Assembly (NCBI GenBank): GCA_947069175.1
Contig: CAMTDV010000013.1
Location: 59,464,610-59,528,609 of the forward strand
From: Scalesia atractyloides
Taxonomy: Eukaryota; Streptophyta; Magnoliopsida; Asterales; Asteraceae
Reading direction: 5' to 3'
Length of the DNA stretch: 64,000 bases
Position numbers and translations under genes: made by a program
The notes under the pieces: model-generated
Databases searched by the model: none
What the model was told of the DNA's origin: nothing
The model's input: the letters and a program-made list of their open reading frames with translations, nothing else
Shown: piece by piece, positions 23,891 through 35,290 of the stretch
How positions within the stretch are numbered: position 1 is the stretch's first letter
How the letters are laid out: each line of letters starts with the position of its first letter

Positions 23891-24849
23891 TTTGTAGGAA
23901 CCTGGATGGGTTGATGCAATGCATGAAGAGCTCAATCAATTTGAAAATCAGGGAGTACGGAAATTAGTGAAGCTGCCATAAGGAAAGGGCGCTCTTGGAA
24001 CACGCTGGGATAGAAATAAAAAGATGATACTGGTGCGATTGTAGGAAACAAAGCCCGCCTGGTGATCCAAGGATTCAAGCAGATTGAAGGCCTTGATTAT
24101 GATGAGGTGTACACACCAGTAGCTCGTCTGGAAGCCATACGCATCTTCTTGGTATATGCATCCTATATGGGCTTTACTACTTATCAGATGGATGTCAAGA
24201 CGGTGTTTCCGCACGGAAAGGTCAAGAGGAAATTTATATCGCTCAACCCCATAGGTTTTTTGATTCAAAGAAGCAAGGCTATACCTACAACTTAAACAAA
24301 GCTTTGTATGGACTGCAACAAGCACCTCGTGCATGGTATGCAACCTTAATAGAGCATCTGCTTATGCACAGATATACCCGGGGGATAATAGATCAAACGC
24401 TATTTATTAAACACGTTGACAAGGATATCATCCTTGTTCAGATCTATGTTGACGATATCATTTTTGGGTCAACTAAAGAAGATCTATGCAAGGTATTCAA
24501 GGAAGTGATGAAGAAGAAGTTCGAAATAAGGTTCCTAGGCTTGCAAGTTCGTCAAACTAGTGAAGGGATCCTGATTCATCAAGGCAAATACGTTCAGGAT
24601 GTTCTTTCAAATTTCGACATGACAGATTCTAAGCCTATGGACTCCCCTATTGCTGAACGACCCTTGTTGAATGAGGTTGGTAAAGGAAGCTCGATCAATC
24701 AAACAATGTACCAATCTATGATTGGTTCATTGATGCACTTAACTGCGAGCTGGCCGAACATTATGTTTGCTGTCTGCCAATGTGCTCATATCAGGCTAAT
24801 CCTAAAGTTTTTCATCTCTCAGCCATTAAACGAATCTTTAGATACCTAA
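23891..24849 (+). pseudogene. E3 reverse transcriptase
   Basis: Starts in the EPGWVDAMHEELNQFENQGV wording. Frame 24062-24295 has the fingers (YDEVYTPVARLEAIRIFLVY, TYQMDVKTVFPHGKV; the usual Ala-Phe-Leu reads VFP). Frame 24304-24849 has LYGLQQAPRAWYATLIEHLL and the YVDD box (QIYVDDIIFGSTKEDL), then the thumb (MIGSLMHLTASWPNIMFAVC). One frame change divides the two halves near 24295. Confidence 0.78.
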
Positions 24850-25368
24850 AGGGAGTTCCAAAACTACGACTCTGGTATAGTAGAGATTCGAACTTTGATT
24901 TGTTTGCTTTTTCTAACAGTAACCTTGGAGGGATAGATAGGGATATGAAGTCTACATCGGCTGGATGTCAATTCTTGGGAGACAGACTCATCTCATGGCA
25001 GTGCAAGAAGCAACAAACAGTGTCATTATCAATTCGGAATTAGAATATGTTGCAGCATCTACTTGCTGCTCCCAGGTTATTTGATGCAACATCAGCTTGA
25101 GGATTATGGTTTGACTTATCTTAACACTACTATCTACTGTGATAATGATGCCTCTATCCAAATAATCAAAAACCATGTTTTTCACTCCAAAACCAAGCAC
25201 ATTAATATCAAAGTTCATTTTATTCGAGATTTCTATGACAGAGGCTTGATCAAACTTGAACCCATCCATACTGATGTTAATATAGTGGACCTTTTTACAA
25301 AACCTGTTAGCAACTCGAGATTTAAGGTGCCTGAGGACCTTTTAAAAATGATGCGGCACAACGACTGA
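24780..25368 (+). pseudogene. E3 RNase H and Pol end
   Basis: Frame 24780-25043 reads KRIFRYLKGVPKLRLWYSRD, then FSNSNLGG (the usual catalytic D of the DSD box reads N) and GDRLISWQCKKQQT. Frame 25063-25368 has YCDNDASIQIIKNHVFHSKT and HFIRDFYDRGLIKLE, ending in KPVSNSRFKVPEDLLKMM, the normal C-terminus of copia Pol. The Asn at the first catalytic position would impair RNase H even without the frame break. Confidence 0.75.
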
Positions 25369-25530
25369 GCAACTATTTAAAAAAACTAGGGTTTTTGTAA
25401 ATACGATTAATAAATAAATTTGCACATTAAGTATTCTACTTTTTCAAAAATTTAAGGGTGAAATATTTGAGGGGGAGATGCATACAAATCAGGAAGTAAA
25501 ATAAATTTCCGTACTAATGAATTTGATTAA

Positions 25531-25635
25531 CACATGTAAGGTATCGATGCTGAAAAGGCAAGGATTCACTGCAATGTGTTGATAGGTTTATCGCTCAAAG
25601 GGAAAAAAGATACCATGTGACAAAAACCTTACATG
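25531..25635 (+). ncRNA. E3 post-pol stem-loop
   Basis: CATGTAAGGT (25533-25542) pairs perfectly with ACCTTACATG (25626-25635), 10 bp. An alternative pairing uses GGTATC (25540-25545) with GATACC (25609-25614). It lies 160-270 bp after the pol stop, like the stem-loops of E1 and E4, but with different stem bases. Confidence 0.5.
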
Positions 25636-25669
25636 CTATACATAATGTGGGTCACAATATTGGCATATG

Positions 25670-26095
25670 ATTCATGCTCTTAAGTCCTGCGTTGATAGAT
25701 AGCCAACGTCTGAAGTTTCGGGTCTTTATACTGATAAGTCATTTGGGATTCAGGGTTATCCTTCTATTGCATCTAGATTATATGCAGACCTAGGCACAGT
25801 CGGATATCCTAAAAGAGCAAAACATGGGCCAAAACCTTAAAAGGAAGAAAATCTCATTACGAGAGATTTCCGTGTGCTTTCAAAGCTAAATTTGTACCGA
25901 AAAGGTATTTGCCTGACCCTTGTCGGGCACTTTATTGGTCACTCTTCTGTACGAATGTACTGACCTGCTTACCAATAGTCTGACATCTTAGAAACGAAGG
26001 GATGGACTCAGTATTCACCCGCTACGATGAATGGTTGTGTTCACCTTGATCGAGGGGGTATGCTTGATATGGGACACGCGTATGTCATAGTACAC
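25670..26095 (+). other. Conserved non-coding block downstream of E3 pol
   Basis: Same ordered motifs as E1 3540-3975: TCCTGCGTTGATAGATAGCC, GGGTCTTTATACTG, TTGCATCTAGATTATATGC then AGACCTAG, GTACTGACCTGCTTACCAAT, CCGCTACGATGAATGG, and CCTTGATCGAGGGGGTATGC then ATGGGACACGCG. No credible ORF. Just upstream, TTGAGGGGGAGATGC (about 25468) is polypurine-tract-like. Confidence 0.55.
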
Positions 26096-26339
26096 ATGTG
26101 TTTAATTAAGTCACCGAGTTGAAAATTGAAGGCTGATGTGATAAGTTTAAGTGGACAAACATATCGACAATCACGTAGACTCGTCTGACTAAGCTCGTGC
26201 CGGAAAATGTTCCTTAATCAGTTTTAACTGGTTTAATTCCATGACAATTCTTTCCTCTCTTCATAAATATATTTGTTAGATGTAAAAAGGTTGCTCGGTT
26301 GGTTGGATCCCGAATTTTGACAAAGGGTGTTATATTAAG

Positions 26340-26800
26340 AACTATGAAACATGTGGGCCCACAACAATTTTTAATAATAAATAAAAATTACTATTTCTGA
26401 TGGGTCCCACCCATCTTGGATGGGCCCACTCATCTTGATTCAAATTGGGCCCACCATTTTGGACTGGCACGTCATCTAGATGGGTTAGTATTCCGAAATG
26501 GGGCGGAATAACAACTATTCCGAAATGGACGAGGCCTGCTAATCTCAGACTACTATTGTGATATGGGTCAGGCACAATTCGATTCTATAAATGGCCTGTT
26601 TCGAACCAATTCGAGTCATTTCGAATCTTCTTACTTATCTCGAATCTCTCTCGAAATACCATATCGGACTGTTAGGTTAGACATTTCCCTTGCATCTTGA
26701 GTGAATCTTGGATGGAGTTGATGGCATCTTGATGAATCTCGGATGAATTTAAGTATTTCGAATGGATCCAAGATCTGACATCTTCATCCGAGATTTCAGG
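26340..26800 (+). repeat. Hairpin-rich leader before E3 extra ORF
   Basis: Contains GATGGGT-CCC-ACCCATC (26399-26415), overlapping CCCATC-TTG-GATGGG (26410-26424), and a 13-bp perfect inverted repeat AATCTCGGATGAA (26735-26747) with TTCATCCGAGATT (26783-26795). Many short TCGAATC/GAATCTCG words recur. No ORF is supported. It occupies the same relative place as the dyad cluster of E4 at 38207-38720. From 26801 to 27078 are TTGACC/TTTGAACC repeats and no gene. Confidence 0.5.
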
Positions 26801-27078
26801 TAATCTCAGATGACTCACAAGGTTCATTCGAGTTACTTTTGAGCCTTTAATCATCTGAGACACTATTGACCCGGTTCAATCCATTTTGAACCTTATTGTT
26901 GTTTGACCAATTCAAAACTATTTTGAACCTTTGAACTGATTGACCTCTTGACCCCCTTTATTTGAACTCTTTGACTTGTTGGCTCTTTGAACCATTTGGT
27001 TTAGGATTGAATGGTAAAAAGGGGTCAACTAAGTTGATTTTACGATAAAACTTGACGTTTTTGTTCAAAGTGCAGAAA

Positions 27079-28060
27079 ATGGCGCAAAAGATGATGGAAA
27101 GACGCAAGCTTGATGTCGAGGCCTTTTATAATCAAGCCTGCTACTTATCCGATCCTCCAGCTGAGTACTACAAGATGTTTCACTTATTGATAGTCGGTCT
27201 AAACTCCTACCGACTCACTCATGCTTTGAAGATAAATCCAGTGATTGACGAGGAGATGATTTAGGATTTTTGGATAAATGCTAAAGTTAAGAAGGGCAGA
27301 TCAACTGTTGAATCAGAGATCCAAGGGAAAGATATTGTTATTTCAGAGGCGGTTATGCGAGAGGTGTTAAAGTTTGAAGATACAGAAAGTTATCCAACCA
27401 CTTTGATAAAGATAGTGTTATCAAAGCATTACGACATATGAGCTATGAGGGTGCTTACCAACAATGTTGAAGAAGATGTTTCCACCGTATTGGAGATGTC
27501 TTGCTCACATCTTCCTTCAATGCATTTCTGAAAACAAAGGCGGCCATGATCAGCTCAATTAGACACAAACGGCTATAGTATTTGCTCTTTTCAACGAGTG
27601 GGATTACAACTTCTCGGCATTCATTTTTGACAACATGAAGAATATGTTGGAGAACACCAAGTAGAAGGTTTTTCTGTTATATCCAAGATTTGTGCAAATC
27701 ATTCTAGATGAGAAGTGTCTAGAGCTAGTGAAGAGCACAACCTATCTGAATCTGAAACCTATGGGTCCTAGTTACTTCGAAGCAGCCTGCAAAAACAGCG
27801 TGATACAACCAAGATAAAGTTTACTTGAAAGTATGACCTAGTGAAGCATGGAAAGTTTAAAGAAGTTGTGTCGGCACCTAAGCCAGTGAACGCCACAGTA
27901 ACGAGGAACACGACATACTAATCATTGGTGCAAGACAGAAGTTAGTACTTGATGTTGAAGATTTAGTAACTGAAGAAGAAGATGATGAAGATGAGTTGGA
28001 ACATGTTGACTCTGAGAAAGCTGAGGAAACCGTCAGAGATTTGAATTTGATATCGGCCCA
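27079..28060 (+). pseudogene. E3 extra ORF downstream of pol (aORF), broken
   Basis: Starts at ATG 27079 (MAQKMMERRKLDVEAF), three bases after a splice-acceptor-like TGCAG. Readable: FHLLIVGLNSYRLTHALKIN, then after a TAG DFWINAKVKKGRSTVESEIQ and GKDIVISEAVMREVLKFED, to about 27440; later parts are fragments ending in an acidic EEEDDEDELEHVDSEKAEE tail. The AL...I..FW pattern matches the E4 extra ORF, so the two are homologous. I recall similar proteins of unknown function in SIRE-like elements of Asteraceae. No signal peptide or membrane segment is visible, so an envelope role is not supported. Confidence 0.55.
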
Positions 28061-28108
28061 AAATCTTGCAAACTTCTCGCATTGCTACAAGGCGATTCTG
28101 GGATCCCT

Positions 28109-28479
28109 TGTTGGTGTATAATGTCTATTGCCTACGTCTCAGGGTTGTGTCTGTATTTTGTAATAGGGCAAAAATGTTAGATTTTCGATGTTTGTATTTA
28201 ACTTTGCTCGAAGCAAAATTACCTTTGTGCGAAGATAAACTACCCTCGCATGAAGGTAGCATGTCAATTATAGTATGTGTGAGGTGTTAGCAGATAGAAC
28301 ATTGACGACTGAGACAGCGAAGCTCAGTCGGATTTCCTGGATCATTTGTGATTATTAAACATTATATGAAATCAGTTATTTGATGAAATGATCTTGTTAA
28401 TTATCACTAATTCATATGAATTCCGCACGTATAGACTAGATACTCAAATTAGCACCTTTGCTATTGGAGAAAACGATCA
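28109..28479 (+). repeat. E4 5' LTR
   Basis: Starts TGTTGGTGTATA, like the E1 LTR (TGTTGGTGCATA), and ends about GATCA shortly before the PBS, giving about 370 bp. The right edge is uncertain by a few bases. It carries three dyads (28203-28217, 28219-28238, 28240-28259). The presence of a PBS immediately after it marks it as a 5' LTR rather than the missing 3' LTR of E3. Confidence 0.6.
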
Positions 28480-28861
28480 TATAAGTGGTACCAGAGCTCA
28501 GGGAGCCTGATTTGAAGACAATTGTTCAAGATTCAGCCTAGAAGACTTCTTATTCTACTCAATCTTCACTTTATAAAATGAATCCATGGTAAAAATGAAC
28601 TGATTTTCAAGTATAATACGTAAAAACATGTTTAGATAAACCCTTGAGAAAATCAAAGCTGAAACAAACGAATTCATGTTGAGAATTGCAAAAAATGTCA
28701 AGTTTTGAACCTACCTTCGCACGAAGGTGAACCTATCTTCACACAAACATAATTTTACCTTTGCACAAAGATAATTTTATCTTCGCACAAAGATAAAAAT
28801 TTGTAAAGGTTTAAAATTTTTACCGTCGCAAAAAGATAAATCTATCTTTGCACGAAGATAA
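28203..28861 (+). repeat. First cluster of the 20-bp dyad, E4 LTR and leader
   Basis: Copies of TTAYCTTCGCACGAAGRTAA: 28219-28238 (reverse orientation centre), 28240-28259, 28711-28730, 28733-28752 (weak), 28755-28774, 28777-28796, 28820-28839, 28842-28861. Within 28711-28861 the spacing is 21-22 bp. The arms are 9 bp around a CA centre, and the Y/R pair often changes together (C with G, T with A). They end 80 bp before the gag ATG. Confidence 0.8.
28486..28497 (+). promoter_or_regulatory. E4 primer-binding site, one mismatch
   Basis: TGGTACCAGAGC; the canonical initiator Met-tRNA complement is TGGTATCAGAGC, so one base differs. It sits six bases after the LTR end. Confidence 0.7.
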
Positions 28862-28940
28862 ATCAAGTTTTAACATTTTTACTTCACTCAAACCAAAATC
28901 TAAATCGTTTTAGCATTTAACATTGTTTCAAGCTGGTAAA

Positions 28941-29650
28941 ATGGAGAACGAATTTTACAATGCGTTTGCGATATCAACTGTTAATGTATCAACTGCAGCC
29001 GCACAAAATCTGAATTTGGAGAATGAAATGGAGACAATGGTGAAACCCCCAAAGTTGATGAATTTGGAGGATTATGATAGTCGAAGTGAAAGGTATGTTA
29101 ACTAGGTGCAAGCGAACCATTTTAACTGTTGGTTTGTTGTAGAAGAAAAATACACTGTACCAATTGGGGAAAATGAATTGGAGAAGACATTGACTCAGTT
29201 CACACCGGCTGAAAAAGAAAAATCCGTCAATGAGAAGAAAATGATGTGCATACTGCAAGAATCAATCAAACAAAATATCATAGTATTGCTGCAGCATGAT
29301 GATAACTCACAATCATTATGAAATGCATTAAGGTTGAAGTTCCAGAGAAGTTCACAAGTGAGACAGAGCAAAAAGGCACTGCTTAGAAAAGAGTTCGATA
29401 TTTTCAACCTTTTGAAAGGCAAAACTATGAAGTAGTTGATTGAGCATTACTATCACCTAAATGTTCAAATGAATAGGTTGGGAATCCAGAAAACAAATGA
29501 GGAGTTAGTCAACAAGTTGGCAGATGCTTTTCCTGAGGGTGAATGGACTATGTCTGGAAAATTCTGAAAAATGGTGTAAAGTATAGTGGTTACAGTCTAT
29601 ATAAGTTCATAGAAAAGCTCGAAGGTCATGAAATAGAAATGAATAAGACG
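28941..29650 (+). pseudogene. E4 gag, N-terminal part
   Basis: ATG 28941 starts MENEFYNAFAIST. The UBN2/copia gag wording follows: KPPKLMNLEDYDSR, after a TAG VQANHFNCWFVVEEKYTVP, then MMCILQESIKQNIIVLLQHD, RKEFDIFNLLKGKTM and QMNRLGIQKTNEELVNKLAD. It would assemble the particle and package RNA. At least four stops or shifts (29103, 29320, about 29430, 29567). At 29650 the sequence is cut by a solo LTR; the coding sense resumes at 31384 after the duplicated target site. Confidence 0.72.
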
Positions 29651-31383
29651 TGTAAAGTCCGTCTTTCCCTTACAACCAAAAAGCTATAGAATTTCGAACT
29701 TTTTAAAACATAACTTGAAAGTTCCTATTATACCCTAAAGTTTCATACAACGAGTGCAGCCACAGAACTTTTCAACGACATGATATTTAAACTACTAACT
29801 ACTAGATTAATTCGTTTTCTAACAAGGGTAACGTAAAATCCAAAATTTCATCAATTTACAACCAAAAGAGACTTGACCCATTTGACATTATCTTGACCGG
29901 AAGCGTAAGGAGAGTACAAGTGTGTTCGTTCCAAGCAAAGCGCAGCGTCAAGTAATAGATTTACCTAAACATCACAAGAAATCGGTTAACATTTCTTATA
30001 GCAATTTATAATGATTTCATTAGTCAATCACATATCACCTTATTATTTGAATGATCACTTAATAAGATGTAAATCGAATTCATTTCTTTGCATTCTTGTT
30101 ATTATCCTGTTGACCCATTCAAAATTAGTCAACACGGAAACATATTTTTACCTTCTCATACCTTACCCGGTTGACCCGTTCATCACAAGTTAACGCGGAA
30201 CCTTACTTTTACTTTCTCATTCCTTGTCCGGTTGACCCGTTCATCACAAATCAATACGGAACCTTACTTTTACTTTCTCATTCATTGTCCGATTGACCCG
30301 TACATCACAAGTCAATGCGGAACCTTACTCTTACTTTATTAGTTCTTTGTCAATTCCTTATCAACATCTCTAATCGAAACAATAACAACTATAATCCTTC
30401 ACAATGAGGTTGGATAATTCATTACAACTAGGCTTAATATACAAACGAGAATGCAACATACAAGTAACGTACCTCGATCCTGCTTAAACCTTCTTCCTTC
30501 ACGCCTACATTTTTACAATCTACATACTTTAATCTCATGTCTTATTTCATTCTTTCATTAACATTATTGAGTTAACAAATATCATTTAACCAATTCTAGT
30601 CATTTAGCATCATGTTCACCTATAATCTCAATTCAAGGCATTTTACCAAACACTTGGCGTGCGTACAACTAACAAGGCATAATGTACAAGTTTTATATGC
30701 ATATTTCCACTAGTTCATATCATGGATTATCAAATTAACTAGTTTCATGAAATTTCTTCATTTCATTCTAATCCTAATCAACAATTACATATATCATACA
30801 TCAAACATCAATCTATAACATCTTAGTGAATCATTAGGTTTCATCAACATTCTTCTTCAAGTGGGTTTCATTCAAATCATCAAAACAATCAAAATTTAGA
30901 CATAGTTCATCTTCTACATGTTGTTACTAAGTAGTATCATGGTCAATTTCATCAAACAATCATGGTGTACACACAACCCACTTAATCAATCACTAAAACA
31001 AAATACAACTTACTGATGATTAGAACACCTAGATGATCATCAATTTTGATTCATACGTAAGTTTGGGGCTCAATTCTCCTTCTAATCAGTGGATTCTTGT
31101 TGAGCAAGGGTTTCCCTTGCTTCTTCCTCTTTCTCAGTCGACTCACACACACACCATATGTGTGTGTGTGTGTGTTTTTAGTTTTTATTTATTATCTTTC
31201 AAATGTATTCCATTTTGGCCCCTATAGTTTGATGCTTATATTATTTTGGTCAAAACTATTCTTTAATTTAAAACTCTATTTACATCCTACTATATCTTAA
31301 TCTTAGTCTCATTAGGCAACACTTATGTTTGCGTATAACCTATCTTAACATATCATCATGCCTATAAATTTTGGGATGATACA
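29651..31383 (-). mobile_element. Solo LTR of the F family of gypsy elements
   Basis: 1733 bp, TGTAAAGTCC to GATACA in plus coordinates, flanked by the 5-bp target duplication AGACG (29646-29650 and 31384-31388). Homologous throughout to the LTRs of element F (40823-41442 plus 52251-53444; 58617-58913). No internal region is present, so it arose by LTR-LTR recombination. Strand is given by F, whose genes read on the minus strand with the same LTR orientation. It contains a 61-bp x 4 minisatellite and an AC/GT microsatellite (31143-31175). No gene. Confidence 0.9.
30109..30352 (+). repeat. 61-bp minisatellite in solo LTR, four units
   Basis: GTTGACCC-type unit starts at 30109, 30170, 30231 and 30292, an exact 61-bp period. 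Each unit has GTTGACCCGTTCATCACAAG, an opposing GTCAAC/GTTAAC word and a CTTACTTTTACTTTCTCATT tail. The F left LTR has five units. Confidence 0.85.
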
Positions 31384-32215
31384 AGACGGCCAAATCAAAA
31401 GGTGCTCAAATGCAAGAAGATGTAACCTTTATTTTAATGGCAGTTCTGTTGGCACTCAAAGTGCCAAAGTACAAACCGCCTTCAGTACTGATAGTTCTGC
31501 AAGCCCATCTTCTAATCAATCCGGTTTTCAATCATTTTCTAGATTTGAACCAAATTTACCTAAAACACCTCAGTCTTCATAGAGCTCAAACAGTTTCCAA
31601 AGTCAACAATCTGGTCAATCTAACTCAAACAAGAGGATTTTACAGTGTAACATAGTTGTGAATCTCCAAAACGCTCAATATTTTAATGAACATACTACCA
31701 AGTAGCAGATGTCGTTGCTCGCATCTGTTCTTGAATCTTACGAAAGCCTTGGTACTGGGAAGACAGGAAATCCAGATATGACCAAGGAAGATTATGGTCA
31801 AATAGATTCAGAAGAATTAGAGCTTATTGACATCAAATGGAGCATGGCTTCTATAGTTCAAAGAGCTTATAAATTTATGGAGATTACGGGCAGAAATAGT
31901 TTGGGAGGTTTGGATGGGAAGCTTGGATTCGACAAATCAAAAGTTACCTGTTTCAGATGCAGAGAGAAAGGACATTTCAAATGGGAATGTACTAACTGAG
32001 AAGTCAACAGCAATCAAAGTCCTTTTGGTGATGATTACTACAAGAAAGCTATCTATCATAAACCATCACCACCACAATCAAATTCAAGGATGATTCAAAA
32101 GAAAAGTTCATCTAATGTTAAAGACAAAGCTTTAGTAGTCGCCCTAGAAGATAAGGATTTAACTAGACCAAGTACATTTCTAAAACGAAAGTCTTGCACT
32201 TCTCGAAGAGGTAAT
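31384..32215 (+). pseudogene. E4 gag, C-terminal part with zinc knuckle
   Basis: Continues the gag broken at 29650. A Ser/Pro/Gln-rich stretch (about 31440-31660) leads to the frame 31709-31999: MSLLASVLESYESLGTGKTG, then LTKEDYGQID-like wording and the knuckle TCFRCREKGHFKWECTN (CX2CX4HX4C; nucleic-acid binding). After a TGA it continues DDYYKKAIYHKPSPPQ. Loss of the first part by LTR insertion does not shift the frame; other breaks do. Confidence 0.7.
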
Positions 32216-33378
32216 TGAAGAGCCTGAACCTTAACCAGAAGATTATTCTGAAGCAGTATTCGATGAAGCTCTTGAGGAAGCTGTTCTTGAAGGATGTATT
32301 CATGAACAACGTGCTGAAGAAGAGAATATATTGCATAATGCTTTTTTGAAATCTGGTTCCACCTAATTTGTTTCCATCTTTTGCAGGATAATCTAATTCA
32401 AGCTATCCAGTGCAAGCAAAAGAGGAATCAAAGTCTGAATGTATGGAATTGATAGATGTGGAAAACAGATGAATGCCGAGAATTTGATAGAGATTGCAAA
32501 CAAAGCAATGATGGGAAACCTTAAAGAGGTAGTTTCTGATGAATTCAAGGAAGAGTCAGTGATTGAATTTGTTAAAGAGTCGGTAAGGAGGTTAAACAAT
32601 AGGAAAATGTTAACAGTGAAGATAGTGCAACTTTGTCGATGCTTAACGCAACTATTATGGACAAACAAATGGCAATTAACATTCATCTTAACAAAATTGC
32701 TGAACTAAAAAATGAGCTTGAAAATTGAAAAATGAAATGGAAATAGTTAACAAATTGTTAATCATTTATGCCACTAGTTCATATGCCATTGATCATATTC
32801 TTCCAAAAATTGAAAAGGAAGAAAATGATAAGCACGGTAAGTGAAAAGAAAGGTTGGGAAAGGAACAATCAAACGACGAGTTCTATGCAGAAAAGAAACA
32901 TCATGAGTAGAATTTGAGTTCATCTACTGACTGTGACAGCAGAACATATTGGAAATGTAACAAAGTTGGGGATATTTCCACGATATTGTATTCAAAGCCA
33001 CTCAAAAACTTTTTACAACGCAAAGAAATCCATAGAAGATGTGAAACCAATAATTCTAAGTTTGTTCCCAGATCTTAATAAGAAATAATGAATCCAGCAA
33101 AATTGTGAAACCAATAATTCTAAATGTTTCAAAATTCAAAAATGGTGAAACTTTAACCAAAACCGAACAAACGGATTCAAAATTTTATTCGAAAAAGACA
33201 ATTCTAAGAACACAAACTTGGGTAGCTAAAACCAAAACATCTTCTGTAGAAATCAAAACACCTGTTAAATCTGAAGTTAAACAGGATGTTAATGTCAAAG
33301 TTCCAACATTTGATATTCCGAACCCACCCAAGACTGAGAAGGCTTGGGTTTCACTGTTTAAGTAATTGCTTATTTCCA
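32216..33378 (+). pseudogene. E4 gag-pol linker
   Basis: Acidic and Lys-rich linker in mixed frames: Glu-rich runs at about 32225-32330, a helical Asn/Lys/Glu part to about 32750, and frame 33105-33365 (86 codons) rich in Lys/Thr with FDIPNPPKTEKAWVSLFK just before the protease segment. The KAWVSLF wording is usual before a copia protease. Another knuckle-like TYWKCNKVG is visible at about 32948 but not complete. Confidence 0.5.
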
Positions 33379-33379
33379 T

Positions 33380-33978
33380 GTGCAGGGACTCCTAAGGTCA
33401 ATCATATCAAAATGGATAATGGATAGTGGAGGTTCTTGTCATATGACAGGAATGCCAGCCTTACTCTATGATGTTAAGTCCATTCGTGGAGGCTATGTAA
33501 GGTTCGTAGGAAATCAAGGTGGAAGGATTGTCGGAGAAGGAAAACTTTCTAGTGGAGTGGTCTCCTTTGACAAAGTGAACTACATTGCTGAATTGGAGAA
33601 CAATTTACTACGCATTTCACAAATTTGTGATAAAAAGTTTACAACGCACTTCATTGCTTAATTCTGAAGCCGGGATTCAAAATTCCTGAGGAGTGGATTC
33701 TCATACGCGCTCCATGAGAGAATGATCTTTATGTTCTATACATGAGCATCGCATCCACTACATCGAAGTTGGCACAATGTTTTGTCACGAAAGCAAACAA
33801 AAAAGAATCGATCTTATGGCATCGAAAGATGGGACATATCCATTTGAGAAAAATGAACTATCTAGTTCACAATAATCTAGTGGAGGGTGTTAATCTCAAA
33901 ATTTTTCATTTGAATGACGATTGTCTTAGCTGCAAAAAGGGGAAGCAACATAAGAAATCACCCCCAAGAAAATTTTGA
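33380..33978 (+). pseudogene. E4 protease end and GAG-pre-integrase domain
   Basis: Frame 33380-33661 reads SKWIMDSGGSCHMTGMPALL, which carries the copia protease Asp-Ser-Gly, then GGRIVGEGKLSSGVVSFDKV and NYIAELENNLLRISQICDKK. Frame 33742-33978 has ESILWHRKMGHIHLRKMNYL and CLSCKKGKQHKKS, giving the His and Cys pairs of the integrase zinc site. One stop and a frame change separate them at about 33660-33740. Confidence 0.75.
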
Positions 33979-34574
33979 ATTCTATAAAATTACCACTAGA
34001 GAGGATTCATATGGATCTTTTCGGGCCAGTCAACATCAAAAACATATCTTGTTATCTATATTGCCTCGTAACAGATGACTATTCGAGATTTTCATGGGTT
34101 ATCTTCCAGGAAAGTAAAGATGAGACAACTGATAATCTTATGATTCTCTTTAGAAAGTTAGAGAATTTGTACTATCTTTCAATCAGACGAATACAAAGTG
34201 ATAATGATACTGAGTTCAAAAATAATAAAATGCTGGAATTCTAAAACGACAAAGGTATTCTTCATGAATTCAGCGCCCCTTTACTCCACAACAAAATGGA
34301 GCATCTGAAGGTAAGAATCGAACTCTCATTGAAACTGCACGCACGATGCTCGCTGATTCAAAGTTACCTGTTAATTTCTGGAGCGAAACCGTTGCCTCTA
34401 GCATGTTACATGTTGAATAGGGTTTTAACCATCAAGGCACTTAAGAAGACATGTTTTGAACTGCTTAACCAACAAAAGCCAAACTTAGCATTTTCGGAAC
34501 CATTTGGATCTCTATGTACGGTCATTAACCTTGATGGTAAATTTGGTGCTAGATTTTGGAGGGAGTTTTCGTAG
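33975..34574 (+). pseudogene. E4 integrase core
   Basis: Frame 33975-34244 has LERIHMDLFGPVNIKNISCY, then LVTDDYSRFSWVIF (catalytic Asp) and RIQSDNDTEFKNNKML (second Asp; the usual DNGTEF reads DNDTEF). After a TAA and frame change the Glu is in the QNGASEGKNR wording at about 34296-34320, then ETARTMLADSKLP. Frame 34296-34574 is partly out of register. Integration function is lost. Confidence 0.72.
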
Positions 34575-35290
34575 TATATGCAAGTCCGTGAGAAGAGTAT
34601 ATTTGCCGAGTGTAAATTGAGTTATTCTTGCTCAACATGTTGATTGTCAGAAGTATATATTGCCTACTCAAAAGCCTAGTGAATCCTGGATGTTCAACTA
34701 CGAGAGTTTATGGAATTCTTTTGATCTGCGAGACGAACCAAATGAAGAGGAACTTGTGTTGTTGTATCAAAAATAGCAATCATCTAATCAAGAACAAGTT
34801 TCAAGACCGATAGTGGTTACTAAACCATCTATTGGCACAAATGATTCTAGAGTAGGTCCGAGCCCGACTCAAATAGAACCCGTCGTATCAGTAGTGAATG
34901 CCATAGAGCCCACTTTCGACCATTCTGACGATTATGTTTTAGATGCTGGGCCGACATATGATCAAGATGGTGAATCTAGCTCCGATGAAGCTTCTGAGCA
35001 GATAACAAGTTTATTAAATCAATCTACAGTTCTAGCTCTAAGAATGAAGCTTCAACAAGTAATCAGGTTGCAGAACAGAACATTGCGATTTTGGAGAGCA
35101 AAGTAAATGCTCCTAATGAAGTAATGCCAAGAAATTTGTCTTACCACCCTTCAGAGAATATTATTGGAGAGCTGAAAGTTGGAGTTAAAACACGCAAACA
35201 GATCAACAAGGATCTTAGCTATTTTTATACCAAAATTGCACCAATTCAAGATAGATGCTTACGTCGTTGTTTTATTTTCACAGATTGAGC
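34575..35290 (+). pseudogene. E4 integrase-RT linker
   Basis: Contains frame 34813-35106 (VVTKPSIGTNDSRVGPSPTQ, then acidic SSSDEASEQIT) and frame 35091-35288 with SYHPSENIIGELKVGVKTRK, which corresponds to the conserved HP..NIIG....GV.TR motif just before copia RT. No catalytic residues. Confidence 0.55.

Larger units (their letters stand above)
19510..28108 (+). mobile_element. Ty1/copia element E3 (SIRE/Maximus-like), 5'-truncated
   Basis: Begins inside gag directly after the E2 LTR, so the 5' LTR and gag start are missing. Order: gag zinc knuckle, long linker with a second zinc knuckle, GAG-pre-integrase, integrase, RT, RNase H, stem-loop, conserved 3' block, hairpin-rich leader and an extra ORF. 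It ends at 28108, where the E4 5' LTR begins; E3's own 3' LTR is not recognisable. Many stops and frameshifts: inactive. Confidence 0.78.

Noticed and set aside
28109..28479. LTR shared by E3 and E4 as a tandem array from unequal recombination
   Set aside because: E3 and E4 pol and extra ORF sequences are too different to be one family, and only E4 has an adjoining PBS.
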